Assembly (NCBI GenBank): GCA_021648195.1 | Contig: JAKITG010000002.1 | Location: forward strand, 1 to 36,313 | From: Flavobacteriaceae bacterium | GTDB lineage: Bacteria; Bacteroidota; Bacteroidia; Flavobacteriales; Flavobacteriaceae | DNA length: 36,313 nucleotides | Reading direction: 5' to 3' | Shown: positions 28,131 through 36,313 of the stretch, piece after piece | Position numbering within the stretch: the stretch's first letter is position 1 | How the letters are laid out: each line of letters begins with the position of its first letter | Made by a program: the position numbers and the translations under genes | Notes under the pieces: model-generated | What the model saw: only the letters and a program-made list of their open reading frames with translations | Database searches by the model: none | What the model was told of the DNA's origin: nothing

Positions 28131-29125
28131 ATTATCTCATCTTCTTTGTAATCATTTTGTGCAGCATTACCAAGAGTTTTATACCATCTCATCGGAGATA
28201 TACCATTGCCAGGTCTCTTAATTCCAATATTATCAACTGTAAATATCTCGCCTTTTTTTATTGGATTTATAGCAATAATACTTTTTCGCGCAATTGGAAT
28301 ATTCTTAGTTTCGGAAGGAGAAGGCTTTTTAATACCATTGCCAAGGGCTTTTTCAACATTTCTGATTGCCTTAACCATTGCTTCAAATTCTGGAGGTTCC
28401 AATGAAGCTTTATGGTCTGGCCCTTCCATATTTCTATCAAGTGTAAAATATTTTTCTATTATTTCCGCCCCAAGAGCAACTGCAGCAATTGGAACCTCAA
28501 TACCCGGAGTATGATCTGAAAACCCAACCTTTACATTAAAAGCATTTTTTATGGTTATCATTCCTAGTAGGTTCACATCTTCATAAGGTGTGGGATATTC
28601 TGTATTACATTGTAGAACAGTAATGTTTTCTTTTTCAGTTCTATTATTAATTAAAACATCTAAAGAATCCTCAATTTCACCTAAATCACTCATTCCCGTT
28701 GAGAGTATTACCTTTTTATTTAACTTGCCTATTTTTTCAAGATATGGAAGATTAATTATTTCGCCGGAAGGTATTTTAAATAATTCTAATCCTAATTCAT
28801 TAAGTAAATCTATACTTTCTAAATCGAAAGGAGAAGAAAGAAATTCTATTCCTATTTTATTACAATAATCTAATAATTCTCTATGAGCATCAACATCAAG
28901 TTCTAATTTTTTTATCATCTCGTATTGAGATTCATTTTTATCCGTAGTTTCTTTTTGGTAATCAGCTTTATCAGCTAATTTACTTACTAACTTTTCGGCT
29001 TTGAATGATTGAAACTTTACGGCATCAGCACCAAATTCGGCTGCTTCATCTATCATTTTTTTAGCAATTTCAATTGAGCCGTTATGATTTACACCAGCTT
29101 CGGCTATAATATAAGTTTTACTCAT
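28127..29125 (-). CDS. neuB: N-acetylneuraminate/legionaminate synthase (NeuB/LegI)
   Basis: TYIIAEAGVNHNGSIEIAKKMIDEAAEFGADAVKFQSFKAEKLV, FKIPSGEI, GFSDHTPG, SAF C-terminus. Confidence 0.93.
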   Translation of the reverse strand: MSKTYIIAEAGVNHNGSIEIAKKMIDEAAEFGADAVKFQSFKAEKLVSKLADKADYQKETTDKNESQYEMIKKLELDVDAHRELLDYCNKIGIEFLSSPFDLESIDLLNELGLELFKIPSGEIINLPYLEKIGKLNKKVILSTGMSDLGEIEDSLDVLINNRTEKENITVLQCNTEYPTPYEDVNLLGMITIKNAFNVKVGFSDHTPGIEVPIAAVALGAEIIEKYFTLDRNMEGPDHKASLEPPEFEAMVKAIRNVEKALGNGIKKPSPSETKNIPIARKSIIAINPIKKGEIFTVDNIGIKRPGNGISPMRWYKTLGNAAQNDYKEDEII

Positions 29126-29751
29126 TTTACTTTCCTTGTAGGATTGCCAACATAGACTCCGGATAATGCAATGTTTTTATGGACAGTTGAACCAGCTCCC
29201 AAAACTACTTCTGAAGTAATAGTTGTTCCCTGAATAATATTTGAGCCAGTTCCAATTAAACAATTATCTTCAATTTTTACTTCGCCACTTAACGTAACAC
29301 CGGGAGCAACATGAACATAATTACCTATCTTACAATCATGTTCAATAGTAGAGTTTGTGTTAATTATTGAATAATCTCCAATATTAGAATCAACATTAAC
29401 AACAACTCCATCCATTACAACTGTTCCGTTTCCAATTTTAACATTTTTATTTATTATTGCAGTTGGTGAAATTATTGTTGGAAATTTAAAGTTTGAGTTT
29501 TCATATTTTGCTACAATTGTCTTTCTAATTTTTGAAGTCTCAATTTGACCAATGCCCAAAGCAACAAACTCTATTTTGTTTTTATAGAGTTTTATAAAAT
29601 CGTCATCGTTACCTAAATATGTAAGTCCTAAAAAATCTTCTTTTTTATTTGTATCAATATATCCAATAATCTCATATTTATTTAATTTTAGAATAATAGA
29701 AGCAACTACTTTTGCATGTCCACCACCACCAATAATTGCAATTTTTTTCAT
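29122..29751 (-). CDS. neuD: NeuD/PglD-family sugar O/N-acyltransferase (left-handed beta-helix)
   Basis: IIGGGGHAKVVASIILKL, hexapeptide repeats, GAGSTVHKNIALSGVYVGNPTRKV. Confidence 0.92.
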   Translation of the reverse strand: MKKIAIIGGGGHAKVVASIILKLNKYEIIGYIDTNKKEDFLGLTYLGNDDDFIKLYKNKIEFVALGIGQIETSKIRKTIVAKYENSNFKFPTIISPTAIINKNVKIGNGTVVMDGVVVNVDSNIGDYSIINTNSTIEHDCKIGNYVHVAPGVTLSGEVKIEDNCLIGTGSNIIQGTTITSEVVLGAGSTVHKNIALSGVYVGNPTRKVK

Positions 29752-31139
29752 TGGTTGGTTCCCTCGTTTTGCGAAGTGTTAGTTAGTATTTGCCAATAGC
29801 CAGTCTTTTCTTTTCCTACTCGTGTTATTTTTTTTTTCTCTTTAAGGGTCTTTAAATCTCGTAAAATTGTTCTTTTGTTAACATTTAAGATCTCAGCTAA
29901 TTTAGTAGAGGTTATTCTGTTGTTTTTTTCAATTTCGGTTAAAATTTTCTTTAATCTATTATCGGTGACATTATCGGTGACATTATCGGTGACATTATCG
30001 GTGACATTTTTATTTAAAGAATAAAAAGTTGTCCAAAAAACACTCATTCCATATTTAAAGTTAGGTTCAGGAATGCCATAATTTGCACAATCATTTACAA
30101 TATTAATTGTTCCACGTCCCCAGTTTTCTATTAATCCAGCTTTATAGAAAATAGATGCGATAATTGGGTTTGTAGGAACTGATGGATGAGACTCTTTTAA
30201 TAATTCTATAGTAATTTGTTCTGGCAACAATGCTCCGTTTGTAAATGTAATTTTATCTTCGTAAACCTTAATTTGTAAATTTGAGGTGTTTGTATAATCA
30301 CGATGAATAAGAGCATTGATTACAGCTTCCTTTAACGCTTCATAAGGATATTCTAACTTCTCTCTTCGATGTATTCCTTCAAAACTAATATAGCTTTTAA
30401 GATATTTAGTTTTTAGAATATCTAAAATTAAATCAACTTGATTGATTAGGTTACCCTCAATAATGTCACTTGTTAAAATATCAACTTCAGATAAAAACTT
30501 ACCAATTTTTGAATGTGATTGAATAAAATACTTTTGAGGATTTTTCCCAAAAAGCAAGACTGCGGCACGTTTTAAATAATTACCCTCATATAAATTTAAT
30601 TTCCGTAGAAGTGATTCAGTATCATTTTCGTTTTTTATTGATGGAATTCTATCAAGAGCTAAAATCTTAAATTTTTCAATTGTTCCCTCGTCAATTTCAT
30701 CAATAGTAAAATTTTCAACTGGAATATCATCCCAAGTTTTACCATACTTTTTAAGTAAAAAGTGGGATAGTTCGCTCCCTTTTAATTCAGTTGTTACGCT
30801 TCCACTTCTAACATAAAATTTACCGTGATACGAAATTGGGGCAAAACTCTTGGAAATTTTTGTTTCTATAATTATTTCCCCATCAACTTTATTTGTTGAT
30901 ACTCCTGCAGTAATTCCCAAATTATTTTTAATTTTATTTGGTAACTGTTCTAACTCTTTTTCCGAATTACTACATCCAACTATTGATTTATTATCATCAA
31001 TACCTATAAATAGAATTCCACCAGATTTGTTTGCAAACGCACAAAGTGTTTTTAAGTGTTTATCATCCCAGTTTCTCTTAAACTCAACAGTCTCATTCTC
31101 ACCTTGATTTATAATGTTTTGATAAATATCTAAGGTCAT
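29748..31139 (-). CDS. AlbA_2/Schlafen-like, RecG-like putative transcriptional regulator with C-terminal winged helix
   Basis: ENETVEFKRNWDDKHLKTLCAFANKSGGILFIGIDDN; EAVINALIHRDY; NVTD repeat; C-terminal HTH LAEILNVNKRTILRDLKTLKEK. Confidence 0.9.
   Translation of the reverse strand: MTLDIYQNIINQGENETVEFKRNWDDKHLKTLCAFANKSGGILFIGIDDNKSIVGCSNSEKELEQLPNKIKNNLGITAGVSTNKVDGEIIIETKISKSFAPISYHGKFYVRSGSVTTELKGSELSHFLLKKYGKTWDDIPVENFTIDEIDEGTIEKFKILALDRIPSIKNENDTESLLRKLNLYEGNYLKRAAVLLFGKNPQKYFIQSHSKIGKFLSEVDILTSDIIEGNLINQVDLILDILKTKYLKSYISFEGIHRREKLEYPYEALKEAVINALIHRDYTNTSNLQIKVYEDKITFTNGALLPEQITIELLKESHPSVPTNPIIASIFYKAGLIENWGRGTINIVNDCANYGIPEPNFKYGMSVFWTTFYSLNKNVTDNVTDNVTDNVTDNRLKKILTEIEKNNRITSTKLAEILNVNKRTILRDLKTLKEKKKITRVGKEKTGYWQILTNTSQNEGTNQ
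29958..30005. repeat. 12-bp tandem repeat ATTATCGGTGAC x4 encoding the (N)VTD linker
   Basis: Direct reading; unit multiple of 3 keeps frame. Confidence 0.98.
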
Positions 31140-31151
31140 TTTATTATTAAC

Positions 31152-32297
31152 TCAACTTAATTTCTCAATTACCAATTCAATTTCACTGTTACTAATATAA
31201 ACACTACATGGGATATTTAAAGTTTTATCAACAAGTTTTAATGTGTTTTCAATTTTATAACTTTCACATTTAGCAAATGGTTTTTGAAGATGGTTTGGAT
31301 ACCAAATTGGTCTTGTTTGAATTTTATACTCTCCAAGCTTTTTCATTAACCGTTCTCTATCAAGAGGATAGTTTTCATCAATTTGCAAACCATACATCCA
31401 ATAATTATTGTTTGCATAATCAGGAACATCTGCAAGTGTTAGTGAATCTATTTTTTCAATTGCTTCTTTATATTTTAGAAAATTACTTTTCTTAATAGAA
31501 ATATATTTATCAAGTTTTTCCAATTGAGCAACTCCAATAGCGGCAAGAACATTTGTCATTCTGTAATTATAACCAACCGCGTTATGAACATATCTGATTT
31601 CATCATCTTTGGCTTGTGTTGTTAAATATTTAGCTTTTTTCGCAAACTTTTCATTATCGGTTAAAATCATTCCACCACCACCGGTAGTAATAATTTTATT
31701 TCCATTAAAAGAGATAGTTCCAAAATCGCCTATTGTTCCTGTGTGTTTACTTGCAAAATCACCTTTTGTGTATCTTGTACCAAGACTTTCGGTTGAATCT
31801 TCAATAATTTTAATATTTCGTTCTTTGCAAAGTGGAACTAACTCATCCAACCAAACAGCATTGCCCAATATATGAACAGGAATTATTGCAGAAATTCTTT
31901 TTCCAGATTTTTTATTATAAGTAAATCCATCTCTAAAGATAGTCTCATTTTTAATAAACTCAATTGTTTTTGCTGAATCAATATTGTAATATTTATCAGA
32001 ATCCATAAAAACGAGATTTGCATTTACATATTTTACTGCATTTATAGGTGCTATAAATGTGAGAGATGGTACTATTACTTCGTCATCAGTCTCTACACCA
32101 GCAATAATTAATGAAATATGTAGTGCTGCTGTACCATTAACTGTAGCAATTGCATGTTTTGCTCCGGTATATTCCGCAATTTTTTGTTCAAACAGATCTA
32201 CATATTTACCAGCAGAAGATACCCACTCGGTATCAAGACATTCTTTTACATATTTCCATTCGTTTCCTTTTATTGAGGGGACGGAAAGAGGTATCAT
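31152..32297 (-). CDS. legC: LegC-family DegT aminotransferase
   Basis: MIPLSVPSIKGNEWKYVKECLDTEWVSSAGKYVDLFEQKIAEYTGAKHAIATVNGTAALH; IIEDSTESLGTRY; SFNGNKIITTGGGGMILT. Confidence 0.9.
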   Translation of the reverse strand: MIPLSVPSIKGNEWKYVKECLDTEWVSSAGKYVDLFEQKIAEYTGAKHAIATVNGTAALHISLIIAGVETDDEVIVPSLTFIAPINAVKYVNANLVFMDSDKYYNIDSAKTIEFIKNETIFRDGFTYNKKSGKRISAIIPVHILGNAVWLDELVPLCKERNIKIIEDSTESLGTRYTKGDFASKHTGTIGDFGTISFNGNKIITTGGGGMILTDNEKFAKKAKYLTTQAKDDEIRYVHNAVGYNYRMTNVLAAIGVAQLEKLDKYISIKKSNFLKYKEAIEKIDSLTLADVPDYANNNYWMYGLQIDENYPLDRERLMKKLGEYKIQTRPIWYPNHLQKPFAKCESYKIENTLKLVDKTLNIPCSVYISNSEIELVIEKLS

Positions 32298-32308
32298 TAA
32301 AACTCCGG

Positions 32309-33283
32309 TTAAATATTTTTATAATTATCAGAAAATGGATTCGTTAATATATTATTTTTAATAATATCATGAATTTCTCTTATCCCATCAGGAACTCTTT
32401 TAGTAATTTCAAAACCTAATTCATTCTTTATTTTGCTAAAATCTACACGATAATCACGTGGATCTTCATCTCTTTTAACGTATTTTATTTTTGCATTTGG
32501 TTCAACTTTTAATATTTCATCAGCTAACATCTTTTTTTGATAATTTTCATTCGTATCACCAACTCCAAACACATTTTGTCTTACTTTTTCACTCGGACTT
32601 TCAAGAACTAAAACACAGGCTCTAGCCAAATCTTCCACATGACAATAAGGTCTCCAAAACTGTTCTCCAAAAATTAAAAGCTCATTACCAACTGCAACCT
32701 CTCTTACAAATTCATTAACTGTTAAATCAAACCTTAAACGAGGAGAAAGTCCATAAACAGTTGAAAAGCGTAAAGCTGTTGGGATAAAATCATTCCTAAT
32801 TTCAGTTTCCATCATATGTTTTTCAAATTTAACTTTTAGTTTAGCATACAATGATACAGGGCTCAAATCAGATTTTTCATTCACAAATCCGTCTCCTTCC
32901 ATTTTACCATAATTACTACAAGTAGAAGCAAAAACAAATCTTTTTACATTATTATTCTTATTTGAAATATCAAAAACAAGTTTTGCACCCTCCCAATTGG
33001 TGGATTCGGCTATTTCCGGTTCTTTTGAACAAGCAGGATCTCCAACAATAGCTGCAAGATGTACTACACCGTCAACTCCATCAATAGCTTTTATAACATC
33101 TGTTTCATTTCTAATATCACCTTTAACAAATTCAAAATTTGGATTATTAAGAATACTAATTAAAGATTCTCCTCCAAAATTTAATTTATCTAATCCTCTT
33201 ACAGCATAACCTTTATTCAACAATTGTCTTGTTAATACCGAACCAATATATCCAGCAACACCTGTAACTAGTATTTTTTTCAT
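32309..33283 (-). CDS. NAD-dependent epimerase/dehydratase (extended SDR), paralogous to 20748-21698
   Basis: MKKILVTGVAGYIGSVLTRQLLNKGYAVRGLDKLNFGGESL; HLAAIVGDPACSKEPE. Confidence 0.88.
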   Translation of the reverse strand: MKKILVTGVAGYIGSVLTRQLLNKGYAVRGLDKLNFGGESLISILNNPNFEFVKGDIRNETDVIKAIDGVDGVVHLAAIVGDPACSKEPEIAESTNWEGAKLVFDISNKNNNVKRFVFASTCSNYGKMEGDGFVNEKSDLSPVSLYAKLKVKFEKHMMETEIRNDFIPTALRFSTVYGLSPRLRFDLTVNEFVREVAVGNELLIFGEQFWRPYCHVEDLARACVLVLESPSEKVRQNVFGVGDTNENYQKKMLADEILKVEPNAKIKYVKRDEDPRDYRVDFSKIKNELGFEITKRVPDGIREIHDIIKNNILTNPFSDNYKNI

Positions 33284-33807
33284 CTACTTTTCTCCGAATT
33301 AAAATGCTCTTTATAAATTTCTTGGACTTCCTTAAAACCATCTGTTCTTCCAATATCTAACCAATAATCCATTATTCCATATTTAATTATTGGTGTTTTT
33401 TCATCAATAGGCACATATTGTGCAGTTCCGTAAGTTTCGCTTGTTGAAGTTACTAACACATTATCTAATTTATGAACTCGTGCAGATTGCAGAATATTAT
33501 ATGTTCCAGTAATATTTGTTTCAATATATGCTTTTGGAGAAATATACGAATATGGTATTCCAATTAATGCAGCTAAGTGGAAAACTTAACTGCACCCTTT
33601 CATGGCATCAAAAACCGAATCGTAATCTCTCACATCTCCTAAAACTACTTCAATTTCACTTTTAACCCTAGAGTTTTCGAGCCATCCCCAATTACCTTGT
33701 GAATTATAATGCACAAAGGCTTTTACTTTAAATCCTTGTTCAACCAATAATTCTGTTAAATATGAGCCAATGAAACCACCAGCTCCTGTTACTAATGTTT
33801 TTTTCAT
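33280..33807 (-). pseudogene. legB: legB 5' part fused in frame to the 3' end of a sugar-1-phosphate nucleotidyltransferase, with an internal TAA
   Basis: MKKTLVTGAGGFIGSYLTELLVEQGFKVKAFVHYNSQGNWGWLENS...DAMKGCS*VFHLAALIGIPYSYISPKAYIETNITGTYNILQSARVHKLDNVLVTSTSETYGTAQYVPIDEK then TPIIKYGIMDYWLDIGRTDGFKEVQEIYKEHFN. Confidence 0.85.
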
Positions 33808-34015
33808 TTATTTTACCAAATCGCTTTTTATCATTTTTGATACTAATTCTCTTAAATTCGTTTGTGCCTTCCAACCTAACTTTTCATTAGCCTTTTTAGG
33901 GTTCCCAATTAATAATTTCCCAAAGGGACAGGCAACCTCAGTTCCGCCCAATAAGAAGGCGGACAAGTGGGCGAAAATATTTTGTCCAAAGGACTCCTTC
34001 GGAGGATTAACTTCA
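33808..34015 (-). pseudogene. gmd: gmd (GDP-mannose 4,6-dehydratase) 3'-end fragment, copy 1
   Basis: Reverse reading VVVEVNPP...TEV..LLIGNPKKANEKLGWKAQTNLRELVSKMIKSDLVK*, with extra sequence inside the RPTEVELL region. Confidence 0.75.
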
Positions 34016-34176
34016 ACAACAACAGTGCTTCGGCTCCGCTCAGCAACAACTTCGATGCTTCAATTAAACTCAGCATATCACTCTGCTCAGTATGGAATTG
34101 GTTGAATGGCAGCTTCTGCATCCAATCACCCAATCATTCTCGCAGAGTCCTTCGGACATTCGTCCAATCTCTTTAA

Positions 34177-34800
34177 TCAATCTTTCACAAACACTTTTTC
34201 CCAATCCGATTTTACCATAATCTTAACTAAGTCGTTAATTTTTGTTTCTGCATCCCAATTCAATTCCTTTTTTGCTTTTGCTGGATTACCAATGAGCAAC
34301 TCCACTTCTGTGGGACGGTAGTAACGTGGATTAACTGCAATTATAATATCACCAATATCAAATTTAGGATTAGGAATATTGGAACTTTGGAATAATGGAA
34401 TATTTCTATTTATTGATTTAATTATTCCTTTTTTGCCGAAGGCACCTCTTTGGGGCATTTTCGCCTTTGCCTTGCCATTCTAACTCGATGCCAAGTTCAC
34501 TAAAAGCCAATTCGCAGAATTCTCGAATTGTGTGAGTTTCTCCGGTTGCAAGGAGGTAGTCATCAGCTTTGTTGTGTTGTAAAATTCTCCACATACCGTC
34601 CCCACATTAAATAAGGTACAGAAAATAATTTAACGTGGCAAGCCACATGAAATAAGATTTAGAAAACAATAATCTCTTATAAAGAGAATTTTATTTATAA
34701 GCAAAAGCTATTAAAAAAATGTAATTTCACGTGTCAGGCAATACTCCGGCACATACCCCCAGAGTACCGAGAATTAATTTATCTTGCAAGCCCATTTGAG
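34177..34800 (-). pseudogene. gmd: gmd 3'-end fragment, copy 2 (interrupted)
   Basis: GLQDKLILGTLWGYVPEYC | insertion | GMWRILQHNKADDYLLATGETHTIREFCELAFSELGIELEWQGKGE... [44 protein letters not shown]. Confidence 0.85.
34598..34737. mobile_element. ~140-bp MITE-like insertion in gmd copy 2
   Basis: Splits GYVPEYC from GMWRIL; contains CGTGGC-AA-GCCACA hairpin and inverted CAC(A/G)TGAAAT motifs. Confidence 0.45.
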
Positions 34801-35724
34801 TCATGTTCTAGTTTCTTGAGCATTTCTGAAGCATTCAAATTTATATTTGAGAATGCAAACCATTTTTTGCCTAAATCCTTTAAAGACGCACCTATATGGT
34901 AAACAATTCCGTTATCAATAATTAAAAATCTATCGTGCGATTTATGAAATTGTTTAATCTTTATATTTGGATATTGTGCGTTAAATTTCTCAATATCTAA
35001 ATTCAACTTTTTAGTAATCTTTGAAGTATAAATTGTAGTTTCAATATTTTTCTTTCTCTTAGATAGCATAAATAAAACCGTTTCATCAATATAGTTGTCA
35101 ATTAAAATAATAGATTTGCGTGCTGATTTAATAATATTAACAATAAAATTATAAGCATCAAACACTTCTCCATCGTAAAAAACACCTTCTTTAGGCTGAT
35201 AGTCAGATTTTATTAATAATTCAAACTTTTCATGTGTTTATAATTTAATATTTTTGCCACATGGAACTCGCACTATAATCATCCCCTTGTGTGTAAAGAT
35301 TTTTCATGCTCGTTTCATCATGTTCTTTCAGTTTTTTCTCAATTTTCTCTATTTTTTGATTTAAAACGTACCCTTTTAAAAGGTATTCTTTAAGTATTTT
35401 GTTTGCCCATATACGAAATTGTGTGCCACGAAGTGATTTTACTCGATAACCGACAGAAATTATAACATCCAGATTATAAAATTTAGTTTTATAATTTTTT
35501 CCATCTTATGCAGTTAGTAAGGAATCCTTACTAACTGCAAATTTTTATAACTTCTCTTCCTTAAATACGTTACCAATATGAAGCGTAATGTTATTACGGG
35601 TAGTATCAAAAAGCTCTGCCATTTGAGCCTGGGTCAACCAAACAGTTTCGTTCTCAAGCCTTACATCAAGTTTTGTAGAACTGCTCTTTGATTGATATAT
35701 TATTATTTTTGCTTTTGACATCAT
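34779..35724 (-). pseudogene. RhuM-like N-terminus plus PLD-like C-terminal region found in RhuM/ORF6N-type proteins; multiple stops
   Basis: MMSKAKIIIYQSKSSSTKLDVRLENETVWLTQAQMAELFDTTRNNITLHIGNVFKEEKL*KFAVSKDSLLTA*DGKNYKTKFYNLDVIISVGYRVKSLRGTQFRIWANKILKEYLLKGY...; C-terminal FYDGEVFDAYNFIVNIIKSARKSIILIDNYIDE...YHIGASLKDLGKKWFAFS. Confidence 0.8.
35509..35539. repeat. Perfect inverted repeat, 15-bp arms with 1-nt centre, inside RhuM-like pseudogene
   Basis: TGCAGTTAGTAAGGA-A-TCCTTACTAACTGCA. Confidence 0.98.
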
Positions 35725-35751
35725 ATTTAAGATTTTATGCTGATTTAATCA

Positions 35752-36313
35752 TCATAACAAATCACTTTTTACCATTTTTGCAACTAATTCCGGTAAATCT
35801 ACTTTTGCCTCCCATCCAAGTACATTTTTAGCTTTTTGCGGATTACCAATAAGGAGCTCAACCTCAGTCGGTCTAAAATATTTAGGGGAAACCGAGACAA
35901 CAACAGAACCAACAGAAAAAGGAAGATTGATTGATTGGAAGATTGGTTGATTGGAGTTTTTTAATAACTCTTCCAATTTAGACTTATCAATTGCTGAAAC
36001 TACGCCTTTTTCTTTAACACCTTCGCCTTGCCATTCGATTGTTACACCTAATTCTGCAAATGAAAGTTCAACAAATTCACGAATAGTATGTGTTTTTCCA
36101 GTTGCGAGGACAAAATCATCAGCAGTATCTTGTTGAAGCATTCTCCACATACCTTCACAATATTCGGGGGCGTAACCCCAATCTCTTTTTGAGTCAAGAT
36201 TACCAAGAACTAATTTGTCTTGTAAACCCAACACAATTCTTGTTGCTGCCATTGTAATTTTACGGGTTACAAAAATTTCTCCACGTCTCGGGGATTCGTG
36301 GTTAAAAAGAATA
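35752..36313 (-). CDS. gmd: GDP-mannose 4,6-dehydratase, copy 3; C-terminal part, runs off window edge
   Basis: Open to window end: [59 protein letters not shown]...[43 protein letters not shown]. Confidence 0.93.
   Translation of the reverse strand, partial: ILFNHESPRRGEIFVTRKITMAATRIVLGLQDKLVLGNLDSKRDWGYAPEYCEGMWRMLQQDTADDFVLATGKTHTIREFVELSFAELGVTIEWQGEGVKEKGVVSAIDKSKLEELLKNSNQPIFQSINLPFSVGSVVVSVSPKYFRPTEVELLIGNPQKAKNVLGWEAKVDLPELVAKMVKSDLL

Noticed and set aside
27577-28221. 214-aa plus-strand ORF antisense to ORF6N
   Set aside because: Antisense shadow of a recognisable ORF6N protein and hydrophobic/Ser-rich composition.
29958-30005. Short tandem repeat as CRISPR or regulatory iteron array
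   Set aside because: 12-bp unit is in frame within a clear coding sequence and encodes an NVTD linker.

Overview
36.3-kb AT-rich window, probably Bacteroidota/Ignavibacteriota-like (inferred from gene content). It carries a surface-polysaccharide (O-antigen/capsule) locus in which essentially every credible gene is on the minus strand. From low to high coordinates: (i) 318-9434, a compact nonulosonic-acid-type cassette: GT-B-like protein, GNAT, NeuB-family synthase, RmlD-like SDR, SAM methyltransferase, class III aminotransferase, SpsF-like cytidylyltransferase, aldo/keto reductase, PseB-like 4,6-dehydratase. It has no obvious PseC or PseG. (ii) 9444-15642, glycosyltransferases, Wzy-like polymerase and Wzx-like flippase. 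(iii) An IS110-family element with a frameshifted transposase, inserted in a GNAT gene. (iv) 17779-22191, an aminosugar cassette with an ATP-grasp ligase. (v) 22.2-36.3 kb, a decayed legionaminic-acid-type locus: legC, neuD and neuB are intact, neuC is truncated, legB carries a nonsense codon and is fused to the tail of a nucleotidyltransferase, and there are three gmd 3' ends. This last part is riddled with accessory genes: MntA/HepT, other nucleotidyltransferase toxin-antitoxin-like pairs, ORF6N, a RhuM-like pseudogene, an AlbA_2/RecG-like regulator and a GIY-YIG remnant. Less ordinary structure includes accessory genes joined to sugar genes through ATGA stop/start overlaps, several long perfect hairpins inside coding sequences, two MITE-like insertions, REP-like elements (one amplified as a 3 x 24 bp tandem) and serial gmd scars. 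All calls come from reading the sequence and supplied ORFs; no database search was run.
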